A stretch of DNA of 64,000 nt. Source: Bacteroidales bacterium. Lineage in GTDB: Bacteria > Bacteroidota > Bacteroidia > Bacteroidales > Bacteroidaceae. The stretch lies in the NCBI GenBank assembly GCA_015060835.1, contig SUXT01000003.1:1-64000 (forward strand), read 5' to 3'. Made by a program: the position numbers and the translations under genes. This document shows positions 18,084-26,828 of the stretch, piece after piece; position 1 is the stretch's first letter, and each line of letters starts with the position of its first letter. The notes under the pieces were generated by a model. That model did no database searches. It was not told the origin of the DNA and saw only the letters and a program-made list of their open reading frames with translations.

Positions 18084-19787
18084 ATGAAGAAATTATTCAA
18101 ACTGTTTGCCCTTGCGGCAATGGCAGTCGTTGCAGCCTGCTCTTCGACACCCGAAGGCAAGACTGTATATGTGAAGGACTACATCACAGAGGATATGAAG
18201 GAGGACGCTTATCCCGGCATCCGCCTTGCACTCGAAGAGGCACTCAAGGCTCCCAACAGCACATTGGTGTTCCCCGGCGACACACTCTTCATCAAGGATA
18301 AATACTGCTTCGAGAAATATCTCTACATAAGCAACAATAGCGAAGGCAAGAAACGCATCGCCATGAACATTGAGAATGCCGAAGGCCTCACAATCGAGGG
18401 TAACGGAACAACACTTCTCTTTACAGGTTTCATCTCTCCCTTCAACGTGGAGAACTCAAGCAACATCACCATCAAGGACCTCAACATCGACTTCACCCAC
18501 ACATTCAACTCTCAGGGCGAGATTATGGCAGTGGGCGACGGATGGTTGGAGCTCAAGTTCCCCGAAAGCTACAAGGTGGACATACAGAGCGGCATCCTGC
18601 GCATACGCGACAAGAACAACATCACATACCCCTACGGAAGCCTTCTCGAGTTCGACGGCAAGAAGAAAGAGGTAGCATACTATGTACACGACTATTGGTT
18701 GTGGAGCGGATTGCAGGCAGAGGCTCTTCCCAACGGCAACTTCAAGATTTTCCTCAAGGACCTCACAGGTACAGTAGGCAACATCATGGCATTCGGTGCT
18801 GCACGCCGTTCGAACCCCGGATTCACATTCGACGAGTGCCAGACAGTGCTTGTGCAGAATGTAAACCTCTACCACTGCGGCGGTATGGGCTTCATCGTAC
18901 AGCGTGTGAGAGACATCGAACTGAACAAGGTGAACGTTATTCCCACACCCGGCAGCAACCGCATCATCAGTGCAACAGCCGATGCTACCCACTTCATCAA
19001 CTGCGGCGGATACCTGCGCATGATCGACTGTAAGTTCACCAACCAGAAGGACGATGCTACAAACATCCACGGATGGTATGCAATGACACGCGAGATTGTA
19101 AACGACAACACCATCCTCGTATGGTACAACTACGGCAAGGACTTCGTCCGTCCCGGTATGAACATGGAGATTGCCAACCACAAGACCATGATGACATACG
19201 CTCACCGCATTGTGAAGTCTATCAGAAAGATCAACAGCGAGCTTGCCGAGATCACTTTCACAGAGAAACTCCCCGAGGAGATTCAGATAAAGGACCCCAT
19301 CGCTTGCGAGGATCAGTATCCCGATGTACTCATCAAGGGCTGCCACTTTGCCAACAACCGCGCACGCGGTCTTCTCATCGGTTCACGCGGCGAGGTTATC
19401 ATCGAGAACAACTACTTCCACGTACCCGGTGCATCTATCCTCTTCGAGGGCGACGGCAGCTACTGGTACGAGCAGTCAGGTGTACGCAACGTACAGGTGC
19501 GCAACAACATGTTCGACAACTGCCTCTACGGTTGCAAGACATGGGGCGATGCACACATCGCATACAACAGCCGCATCAGCGAGCAGGAGAAGAGCCGTTA
19601 CCACAAGAACATCGTGGTTGAGGGCAACACCTTCCGCACATTCGACCCCCGTATCCTCTACCTCTGCTGCTTCGACGGCATCACATACCGCAACAACAAG
19701 ATTGAGGAGAGCACCGACTATGTATATGCACGCGAGGAGAAGAATCCTTTCGTAATCAAGCACTGCGACAACGTAGTAATCGAATAA
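18084..19787 (+). CDS. GH110-like alpha-1,3-galactosidase lipoprotein
   Basis: The 567-residue protein has a lipoprotein signal (VVAAC, acylated C19), so it is membrane-anchored. The rest is a right-handed parallel beta-helix with repeated NITI/NVQV strand turns. The segment GGYLRMIDCKFTNQKDDATN followed by HG matches the conserved acidic region of GH110, enzymes known from Bacteroides that remove alpha-1,3-linked galactose from blood-group B or linear B structures. Length fits that family (about 600). It lies in an operon with sialate esterases and a glycosidase, consistent with trimming mucin O-glycan ends. Exact specificity (branched or linear) cannot be told here. Confidence 0.8.
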   Translation: MKKLFKLFALAAMAVVAACSSTPEGKTVYVKDYITEDMKEDAYPGIRLALEEALKAPNSTLVFPGDTLFIKDKYCFEKYLYISNNSEGKKRIAMNIENAEGLTIEGNGTTLLFTGFISPFNVENSSNITIKDLNIDFTHTFNSQGEIMAVGDGWLELKFPESYKVDIQSGILRIRDKNNITYPYGSLLEFDGKKKEVAYYVHDYWLWSGLQAEALPNGNFKIFLKDLTGTVGNIMAFGAARRSNPGFTFDECQTVLVQNVNLYHCGGMGFIVQRVRDIELNKVNVIPTPGSNRIISATADATHFINCGGYLRMIDCKFTNQKDDATNIHGWYAMTREIVNDNTILVWYNYGKDFVRPGMNMEIANHKTMMTYAHRIVKSIRKINSELAEITFTEKLPEEIQIKDPIACEDQYPDVLIKGCHFANNRARGLLIGSRGEVIIENNYFHVPGASILFEGDGSYWYEQSGVRNVQVRNNMFDNCLYGCKTWGDAHIAYNSRISEQEKSRYHKNIVVEGNTFRTFDPRILYLCCFDGITYRNNKIEESTDYVYAREEKNPFVIKHCDNVVIE

Positions 19788-19803
19788 CATACGACAAGAA
19801 ACA

Positions 19804-21273
19804 ATGAAAAGAATATCATTTCTTTTAGCAACTTTAGCCTGCCTGTTCACCACAGCGCAGGCTAAAGTGGTTCTTCCCTCAATCCTCGGCAACGACATGG
19901 TGCTCCAACGCAACACCGAAGTCAACCTGTGGGGAAAGGCAGAACCCGACAAGAAAGTAACCATCACAGCATCGTGGACAAAGGAGAAGTTCAGCGCCAA
20001 AACCGACAAGGATGGCAAATGGGCTACAAAAATCCCCACAGCCGATGCAGGAGGCCCCTACACAATGACCTTCGACGATGGCGAAAAGACCGAACTGACA
20101 AACATTCTCTTGGGTGAGGTGTGGATAGCCGGCGGACAGTCCAACATGGAGATGCCCGTGGGAGGATTCATGTACCAGCCTATCAACGGTGTGGAGAAAG
20201 ACATTGCTGAAGCATACGAATACCCCAACATCAGAATGTTCACCGTGCCCCGCTGCGTATCGGACACCCCCAAAGAGGACTGCGACACCATCTGGCGCAC
20301 ATCCAATCCCCTGACCGTGCGCACATTCAGCGCCATCGCCTACCTCTTCGCCAAAGAACTCAACAAGATGCTCGACGTGCCCATAGGCATCGTAACATCA
20401 AACTGGGGAGGTACCATCATAGAGACATGGATGAGCAAAGAGAGCCTCGATGCCATCGAAGGACGCGACACCTCATACGACTCGCGCCGCAGAGGCGAGA
20501 ATGTGCCCGCTTCGCTCTACAACGGCATGATACTGCCCATCTGCAACTTCACAGCCAAAGGCTTCATCTGGTATCAGGGCGAGTCGAACCGCCCCAACTG
20601 GTACGACTATGTTAAGTTGCAGAAGGCACAGGTGGCGCTCTGGCGCAAAATATGGGGCAACGACAAGATGCCATTCTATATCACACAGATTGCACCCTAC
20701 TGCTACGAAGGCCCCTCAAAACGCCTCAATGCACTCTTCATTGACCAGCAGTGGAAAGCAGCCGACGAGATTGAATACTGCGATGTTGCCACCACACAGG
20801 ATGCAGGCGATTACAGCCACATACATCCTCTGAAGAAGAAAAGAGTATCGGAGCGTCTTGCACTTCTTGCACTTGCCAACGACTACGGCATTGAAGGCCT
20901 GCCTGCGAAGGCACCCCGTTTCAACTATTTTGTAGTGCAGGGCAACAAACTCGAACTCCACTTCAAGAACATTGCACCTCCCTACACAACCGACCCACTC
21001 GACTACCGCATGTCAAGCTGTTTCTATGGCCGCGAACAGGCCAAAGGATTCGAGGTTGCCGGCGAGGATGGCAAGTTCTATCCCGCAAAGGGTAACCACC
21101 GCTGGTGGAGCAATATTATAGAGGTGTGGTCGGACTCTGTTCCCAACCCCGTTGCAGTGCGCTATGCCTACTGCAACTACTCGTTCGATGCCAATGTACG
21201 CACACAGCTTGGCCAGGCATTGCCATCGTTCCGCAGCGACCAATGGGAAATTAAAGACGAAGAAATAAAATAA
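19804..21273 (+). CDS. Sialate O-acetylesterase family protein, copy 1
   Basis: A 489-residue exported SGNH-fold esterase (SASA family) with a signal peptide ending near AQA (residue 20). It probably removes O-acetyl groups from sialic acid or other sugars, opening glycans to sialidases. Catalytic S113 lies in GGQSNMEMP, the conserved block WYQGESN contains E260, and the catalytic histidine H341 lies in IHP. An N-terminal beta domain with VLPSILGNDMVLQR is typical. It starts 16 bases after GH110 and is followed 18 bases later by a paralogue of identical length. Confidence 0.9.
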   Translation: MKRISFLLATLACLFTTAQAKVVLPSILGNDMVLQRNTEVNLWGKAEPDKKVTITASWTKEKFSAKTDKDGKWATKIPTADAGGPYTMTFDDGEKTELTNILLGEVWIAGGQSNMEMPVGGFMYQPINGVEKDIAEAYEYPNIRMFTVPRCVSDTPKEDCDTIWRTSNPLTVRTFSAIAYLFAKELNKMLDVPIGIVTSNWGGTIIETWMSKESLDAIEGRDTSYDSRRRGENVPASLYNGMILPICNFTAKGFIWYQGESNRPNWYDYVKLQKAQVALWRKIWGNDKMPFYITQIAPYCYEGPSKRLNALFIDQQWKAADEIEYCDVATTQDAGDYSHIHPLKKKRVSERLALLALANDYGIEGLPAKAPRFNYFVVQGNKLELHFKNIAPPYTTDPLDYRMSSCFYGREQAKGFEVAGEDGKFYPAKGNHRWWSNIIEVWSDSVPNPVAVRYAYCNYSFDANVRTQLGQALPSFRSDQWEIKDEEIK

Positions 21274-21291
21274 CAAAACAAGGATAAAGTC

Positions 21292-22761
21292 ATGAAAAGA
21301 ATATCAATCATTGCAGCGGCGCTTGCATGTGTGTTCAGCGTGGCACAGGCAAAAGTGACTCTTCCCTCGGTGATAGGCAGCAACATGGTGTTGCAGCGCA
21401 ACACCGATGTAAATCTCTGGGGAAAAGCCGAGGCAAATAAAAAAGTGAAGATTACAGCATCGTGGACAAAAGAGAAGTTCACCGCCACAGCCGACAAGGA
21501 TGGCAATTGGGCAACAACAATTCCCACAGTGGATGCAGGCGGTCCCTATACACTCACCTTCGACGATGGCGAAAAGACCGAACTCACAAACATCCTCCTG
21601 GGCGAGGTGTGGGTGTGCAGCGGTCAGTCAAATATGGAAATGCCTGTCGGCGGATATATGTATCAGCCTGTCGACGGTGCGCTGGAGCATATAAAGGAGG
21701 CATACAAATACGATGACATCCGCATGTTCACCGTCCCCCGTTGCACATCTAATACTCCTAAGGAGGATTGCGACACAATGTGGCGCGAGTCGTCTCCCAT
21801 GACAGTGCGCACCTTCAGTGCAGCAGCCTACTTCTTCGGCAAGGAGCTTCAGAAGATGCTCAATGTCCCCGTAGGTCTCATCACAGCCAACTGGGGCGGT
21901 ACACGCATCGAGGCATGGATGAGCAAAGAGGCTCTCGATGCAGTGAAGAGCCGCAACGTCGACTTCGACAAGAAATATCGCGGTCCCAACAGCAACAACG
22001 TTCTCTACAACGGTATGATAAGCCCCATCAACAAGTTCACAGCCAAAGGATTCATCTGGTACCAGGGCTGCGCCAACCGCTACAACTGGTTCGACTATGC
22101 AAAATTGCAGAAGTCGATGATTGAGGGATGGCGCAAGGATTGGGGCAACGACAAGATGCCTTTCTACTTTGTGCAGATAGCTCCCTACTGCTACGAGGGA
22201 CACAAACTGCGCGGTACCGCGGTATTTGTCGACGAGCAGTGGAAGTGTGCCGACGAGGTCGAGAACTGCGACATTGTCTGCACAACCGACATCGGCGATT
22301 TCGCGCTCATACACCCCGCCGGAAAGGACAAGGTAGGTCAGCGCCTTGCCAACCTTGCACTCACCAACGACTACGGTGTTGAAGGACTGCCTGCGAAATA
22401 TCCCCGCTTCAAGTCGTTCGAGAAGAAGGGCAACAAGCTCGTACTCAGCTTCGCCAACATGACACGCGCCAACAACTTCGATGTTGCCGACCCCACACAG
22501 CAGGACTGCTTCAACGCACGCGAACGCGCCAAAGGATTTGAGGTTGCAGGTGCCGACAAGAAATTCTATCCCGCACAGGCCAACCACGTTTGGTGCAGAA
22601 ACACCATCGAAGTGTGGTCCGACTCTGTTGCCGAGCCCGTTGCAGTGCGCTATGCCTACCAGAACTACTCGTTCGAAGCCAATGTGAAGACATTGCTCGG
22701 ACTTCCCCTCCCCTCTTTCCGCAGCGACGACTGGGAGATTGAGGACTTGGGAATCAAGTAA
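21292..22761 (+). CDS. Sialate O-acetylesterase family protein, copy 2 (diverged)
   Basis: A 489-residue paralogue of the preceding gene, the same length and alignable throughout, with a signal peptide ending near AQA. The nucleophile S113 (SGQSNMEMP) and H341 (IHP) are kept. The WYQGESN block reads WYQGCAN, so residue 260 is cysteine in place of glutamate. It clearly arose by tandem duplication and then diverged, possibly to a different acetylated sugar. It is the last gene of the operon; a hairpin terminator follows. Confidence 0.88.
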   Translation: MKRISIIAAALACVFSVAQAKVTLPSVIGSNMVLQRNTDVNLWGKAEANKKVKITASWTKEKFTATADKDGNWATTIPTVDAGGPYTLTFDDGEKTELTNILLGEVWVCSGQSNMEMPVGGYMYQPVDGALEHIKEAYKYDDIRMFTVPRCTSNTPKEDCDTMWRESSPMTVRTFSAAAYFFGKELQKMLNVPVGLITANWGGTRIEAWMSKEALDAVKSRNVDFDKKYRGPNSNNVLYNGMISPINKFTAKGFIWYQGCANRYNWFDYAKLQKSMIEGWRKDWGNDKMPFYFVQIAPYCYEGHKLRGTAVFVDEQWKCADEVENCDIVCTTDIGDFALIHPAGKDKVGQRLANLALTNDYGVEGLPAKYPRFKSFEKKGNKLVLSFANMTRANNFDVADPTQQDCFNARERAKGFEVAGADKKFYPAQANHVWCRNTIEVWSDSVAEPVAVRYAYQNYSFEANVKTLLGLPLPSFRSDDWEIEDLGIK

Positions 22762-22778
22762 TATCTGCCAATACAGAG

Positions 22779-22846
22779 ACAACATCAATAAAGGAGCCCT
22801 GAATCAATGGAGTTAGGGGCACCTTTATTGATGGTGTTGTTTTTTG
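22779..22846 (+). terminator. Long hairpin terminator of the glycosidase operon
   Basis: Arms ACAACATCAATAAAGG and CCTTTATTGATGGTGTTGT pair with small mismatches and are followed by a run of T. Confidence 0.75.
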
Positions 22847-22872
22847 CTGACATATATAGCGTGAAAGTAATA

Positions 22873-23061
22873 AGAAGCTGTTTGTATTTTATTTTGGAAT
22901 TATTTGAGAGATATTTTGAGTAGATTTTCTTTCGCATTTTGCAGGGAATAGCGGGCTATTTCCAAAAAATAAGAAAGAAAAGATGCCAAAATAGACTCAA
23001 ATAAGCCGAAATGAACAGCGCAAATATAGAATTATTTTCTAATAAAATTCAAACAGCTTCT
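22873..23061. repeat. 189-bp MITE-like element, copy 2 (inverted)
   Basis: It is the reverse complement of the element at 1201-1389 with only a few differences, and has the same ends (AGAAGCTGTTTG...CAAACAGCTTCT). Its right end lies only 9 bases before the -7 box of the next gene. Confidence 0.75.
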
Positions 23062-23070
23062 AAATCTTTA

Positions 23071-23078
23071 TATTTTTG
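23071..23078 (+). promoter_or_regulatory. -7 promoter box of the dual-esterase gene
   Basis: TATTTTTG fits TAnnTTTG, 63 bases before the start codon. The place where a -33 box should be lies inside the MITE. Confidence 0.45.
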
Positions 23079-23141
23079 CAATATAAGGAAACTTCCCCTA
23101 AATTTGCAACATTGTAAAGAAATATACAAACAACATATACC

Positions 23142-26100
23142 ATGAAAAACTTCAAGCAAATTCTCTTCGCATTATCACTGCTGTTGGCAGCGACAATGCA
23201 CTCTGCCATGGCAGGCGAACTCGAAGGCGACTCGGTGTGGGTGAAAGGCGAGGCTCTCCTAACCAAAGCAGCACAGATAAGCGCCAACAACACACAGTCG
23301 GGCTTTCCCGCCTCCAACCTGCTGCGCCCCGAAAGCGACGGTGTAGGAACCAACCAGTACATCTGGCACACATCGTGGGGCAATCCCGCCGTGCCGCCCA
23401 AAGGCACAGACACATACCTGCAGGTGCATTTCGACAAGCCACAGACCGACATCATCTTCACAATGATAGGCTCGGCATGGGTAGCCACAGGCGACACCCC
23501 CACAGAAATAATAATACAGGGAACAGACAACCCCGATGGCGAATGGACAGAGGTAGAGCACCTGAAGGAGATGCAGAACGAATTTACCGCATTCTCGCCC
23601 GACCGCTACACCTCGCCCCACATTGCCCTCGGCGCATCATACAGCTATCTGCGGTTCGTTGTGAAAAAGACAATGAATGCCGCATACAGCAGCCGCTACG
23701 ACACCAACGGCAACCCTTTTGTAAGCCTCGGACGCTTCCAGGTATACAATGCCGTGAAGGAGGCACCCACACCCATAGATCCTAAGGACAACATCAACCT
23801 GCTGTTCATAGGCAACAGCATCACCTACGGTGCAGGACTCGGCAACCCCGCCGCCGAAGCACCTCCCGCCGTATGCCGCTCACTGATAGAGAGTGCCACC
23901 GGTGTAACCACCAACCTCTACAACGGCGGACACTCGGGCATCACAACATTGGGATTCATGCCCGGACGCGAAGACTTCACACGCGTTGTCAATGCAGCAA
24001 AAACCTTCAAGAAGAACAACGGCGGACTCATCTACTTCTCCATAATGCTGGGCACCAACGACAGCGCATGTATGGGCACAGAGGGAGCGCCCGTAAGCAC
24101 CACTTCGTACAAGGCGAACATCAAGGCAATAATCGACGCACTCATAGAGGCTGTCCCCGACTGCAGGATACTGCTCAACTACCCCATCTGGTACAGCCCC
24201 AACACACACAACGGTGCCACATATCTGCAAGAGGGACTCGACCGCCTCTACAGCTACTACCCCGTCATCGACGACATTGCAGAGGAGTATGACAGAGTTA
24301 CAGCCGGCAACCGCGAAGTGTGGAACTACTTCGAAGACAACAAGGTGCTTTTCATTGCCGAAAGCGGAAATTCGGGCACCTTCTATCTCCACCCCAACGC
24401 ACTCGGCGCACAACGTCTTGCCGAAGTGTGGTCGAGAAGCCTGCTGGACATCATTGCCACCGACAGCATAGAGATTAAAAAGCCCCTTGCCGACTGGAAA
24501 TTCTTCACCCCCTCTAACGACAAGAAATATACCATCTCCACCCCACGCGGATACTACGGAGCCAAGGACGGAGTGGTTACAAACACCGCAAAGAGCGGCA
24601 TAGGAGCCTCAAGAGGCGAATTTGCATTCATCACATACAAGGGAGAGCTCTACATATACAGCATAAACGGCAAGAAATTTCTCCACCGCGACCCCATGAC
24701 CGACGGCAACGGCTGGAGCGACATACTGCTCTCCGACTCGGAGATAGAGCCCTTCAAGGTGCAGTACACCGGCGGCAATGCCACATACCCCTACTGCCTC
24801 ACATCGCTCGGCTACATAGCCAACACTGCATCGCATACACAGAAGGGTGTGGTGCTGAACTCATGGAACTATTGCGACGCAGGCAACCAGACAGCTATAA
24901 AGGAAACCGGCGACTTTGACCCGACGGAGGCGTTGCAGATGCTTGATGAGTTCTTTGCCAACCGGCTCACCGTTACCTACCGCATTGTAGACAGCGAGGG
25001 CAATCTGCTCGAAGAGCTTACAGGCATAGGCATGGCAGGCGACACCATAAGCGAATTACCCGACGACATAAAGAGACGCGCCTATACCCAATACACAATA
25101 GACACCCCGGTTACACCGGAAAAGGGCAAAGAGAACATCGTTACCATCACAGCACAATGGGAGCTACCCTTCGAACTCTCTACGGAGCAAGGTTTCAAAT
25201 GGTACAACCTTGCACTGCGCGGCGGCGAAGACTATGTAACGGCAAGCAACGGCTACAAATGCAACATCAACACGACAAAAGAGCAGGCTGCACAGGATAC
25301 ATACCAGTGGGCATTCAAGGGCAATCCCTACAGCGGCATTGTCATATACAACCGCAGCGACTCCACAAAGACTCTTGCCAAAGTAGGCGAAAAGGCAATT
25401 CTCTCGAACACCGTGTATGCATGGAACATAATTGAGGCAAACAACGGCTTCCTGCTCGCCAACAACGAGGACGGCAAATACATAAACGAATATGGCGGAG
25501 CAGGCGGAGACTTAGGTTTCTGGACCAGCCCCACCGACATAGGCAGCATATTCTCGGTGAGCGCTCCTGCCTCCATGCCTATAAAGAGTGTGAAGCTCTC
25601 TTCGGGTGCATACCTCAAGATTTTCACCTCCTCCAAAGAGAAGGCAAACGGTCGTGCAGTGCTTGTCATTCCCGGCGGAGCATACGCCTTTGTAGCCACC
25701 GGCTACGAGGGCTCGGATTGGGCACCCTTCCTCAATGACCTCGGATACACAGCGGCAGTGCTCACCTACACCACTCCTCCCACATCGCACAGCGCACCGC
25801 TGAAGCAGGCACGCGACGCAATGAAACACCTCCGCGAGAATGGCGAGGAGTACAACGTCACCACAGGACTGATAGGAGTGATAGGCTCCAGCGCCGGCGG
25901 ACACCTTGCCTCTACAGTGGCAACACACACCAAAGGCGACGAGCGCCCCATCTTCCAGATACTCTTCTACCCCGTAATAACCATGGACGCTACATTCACC
26001 CACACCGGCTCGCGCGAAAACCTCATAGGAAAGAATCCTCCTCCCGCGATTGTGAAGCTCTACAGCAACGAAAAGCAGGTGAGCGAAGACACCCCTGCCG

Positions 26101-26441
26101 CCTACATCTGCTGGGCAGCCGACGACGGTGTGGTACCACCCCGCAACAGCACCGTATATGCCGCTGCACTCAAGGAGAAGGGTGTACCTGTGCGCACAAA
26201 GAGCCTCCCCAGCGGCGGACACGGATTCGGATTCAGCTCCTCATATGCCTACCACGACCAGATTGCCGAGGACATCATCGACTGGCTTGAGAGCATAGAG
26301 GAACTTATCGTCACCGGCATCGACACACCCGAATACGATACCCCCGAAGACAACACATACTACAACCTCATGGGAGAGCCTGTGAAGAGACCGCAACGCG
26401 GAATTTACATAAAGAACAACCGCAAGGTCTTTGTGAAATAA
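23142..26441 (+). CDS. Exported two-esterase fusion: SGNH hydrolase plus alpha/beta hydrolase
   Basis: A 1099-residue protein with a signal peptide (cut near AMA, residue 25). Domains in order: a discoidin-like beta domain (about 45-205); an SGNH/GDSL esterase (about 220-440) with S226 in IGNSITYG, N306 in GTND and H417 in LHPN; beta-rich spacers (about 450-800); an alpha/beta hydrolase (about 815-1060) with S917 in GSSAGG, D994/D995 and H1027 in GGHGFG. A sorting-like tail (TGID... GIYIKNNRKVFVK) follows. The SGNH block V reads FYLHPN, lacking the usual Asp three residues before His. The second esterase resembles acetyl-xylan or feruloyl-type esterases. The combination suggests removal of two acyl groups from one glycan. 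Confidence 0.85.
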   Translation: MKNFKQILFALSLLLAATMHSAMAGELEGDSVWVKGEALLTKAAQISANNTQSGFPASNLLRPESDGVGTNQYIWHTSWGNPAVPPKGTDTYLQVHFDKPQTDIIFTMIGSAWVATGDTPTEIIIQGTDNPDGEWTEVEHLKEMQNEFTAFSPDRYTSPHIALGASYSYLRFVVKKTMNAAYSSRYDTNGNPFVSLGRFQVYNAVKEAPTPIDPKDNINLLFIGNSITYGAGLGNPAAEAPPAVCRSLIESATGVTTNLYNGGHSGITTLGFMPGREDFTRVVNAAKTFKKNNGGLIYFSIMLGTNDSACMGTEGAPVSTTSYKANIKAIIDALIEAVPDCRILLNYPIWYSPNTHNGATYLQEGLDRLYSYYPVIDDIAEEYDRVTAGNREVWNYFEDNKVLFIAESGNSGTFYLHPNALGAQRLAEVWSRSLLDIIATDSIEIKKPLADWKFFTPSNDKKYTISTPRGYYGAKDGVVTNTAKSGIGASRGEFAFITYKGELYIYSINGKKFLHRDPMTDGNGWSDILLSDSEIEPFKVQYTGGNATYPYCLTSLGYIANTASHTQKGVVLNSWNYCDAGNQTAIKETGDFDPTEALQMLDEFFANRLTVTYRIVDSEGNLLEELTGIGMAGDTISELPDDIKRRAYTQYTIDTPVTPEKGKENIVTITAQWELPFELSTEQGFKWYNLALRGGEDYVTASNGYKCNINTTKEQAAQDTYQWAFKGNPYSGIVIYNRSDSTKTLAKVGEKAILSNTVYAWNIIEANNGFLLANNEDGKYINEYGGAGGDLGFWTSPTDIGSIFSVSAPASMPIKSVKLSSGAYLKIFTSSKEKANGRAVLVIPGGAYAFVATGYEGSDWAPFLNDLGYTAAVLTYTTPPTSHSAPLKQARDAMKHLRENGEEYNVTTGLIGVIGSSAGGHLASTVATHTKGDERPIFQILFYPVITMDATFTHTGSRENLIGKNPPPAIVKLYSNEKQVSEDTPAAYICWAADDGVVPPRNSTVYAAALKEKGVPVRTKSLPSGGHGFGFSSSYAYHDQIAEDIIDWLESIEELIVTGIDTPEYDTPEDNTYYNLMGEPVKRPQRGIYIKNNRKVFVK

Positions 26442-26460
26442 CCATGTAAAAAACAGAGAC

Positions 26461-26510
26461 ACAGACTCCCGGCAACCAAAGATGGGATTTGCCGGGAGTC
26501 TGTCGTTTTT
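26461..26510. terminator. Terminator between convergent genes
   Basis: A perfect 15-bp stem ACAGACTCCCGGCAA (26461-26475) with TTGCCGGGAGTCTGT (26489-26503), followed by CGTTTTTT. It can serve the esterase gene and the opposing DUF4491 gene. Confidence 0.85.
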
Positions 26511-26524
26511 TATATCGAGTGGTA

Positions 26525-26824
26525 CTACTTCTTCCCTTTTCTCTTCGGGTTCGCGGGGAACCATCCCTTTTCTACCCTTTTACGCTGTTCGAAAATCTCG
26601 CCAATGCTCCAGAACGAAGAGAAGGCAAACACCCCGAGCAAAATAGATATAACAGTGTCAGCGACAAGCAACGAGGCTGCACACCCCACAATACCGCCGA
26701 CAAGGAACAGCCACCAGCTGCCGACACCAAGATAATACTCGGCCTTTATCACCAACGGGTGAAAAAGCCCTATAATGAGAAAGGTTGCAACACCTATAAT
26801 CAATCCGAAAAAATTTAATTCCAT
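26525..26824 (-). CDS. DUF4491 family small membrane protein
   Basis: A 99-residue protein with three hydrophobic segments (FFGLIIGVATFLIIGLF; WWLFLVGGIVGCAASLLVA; SILLGVFAFSSFWS) and a basic C-terminus (KRKGKK). It matches the Bacteroidota DUF4491 family of unknown function. The ATG at 26824 is preceded by GGAG; the frame can be extended five codons to a TTG inside the SNF2 gene but the ATG is preferred. It follows the SNF2 gene by four bases, so it is co-transcribed with it. Confidence 0.75.
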   Translation of the reverse strand: MELNFFGLIIGVATFLIIGLFHPLVIKAEYYLGVGSWWLFLVGGIVGCAASLLVADTVISILLGVFAFSSFWSIGEIFEQRKRVEKGWFPANPKRKGKK

Positions 26825-26828
26825 AAAA

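Noticed and set aside
19804-22761. Tandem esterases as an assembly duplication
   Set aside because: The copies differ throughout in DNA and protein, including a key block, so they are genuine diverged paralogues.
14569-22761. Classical polysaccharide utilisation locus
   Set aside because: No SusC/TonB-dependent transporter, SusD-like lipoprotein or hybrid two-component/ECF regulator was found in or near it.
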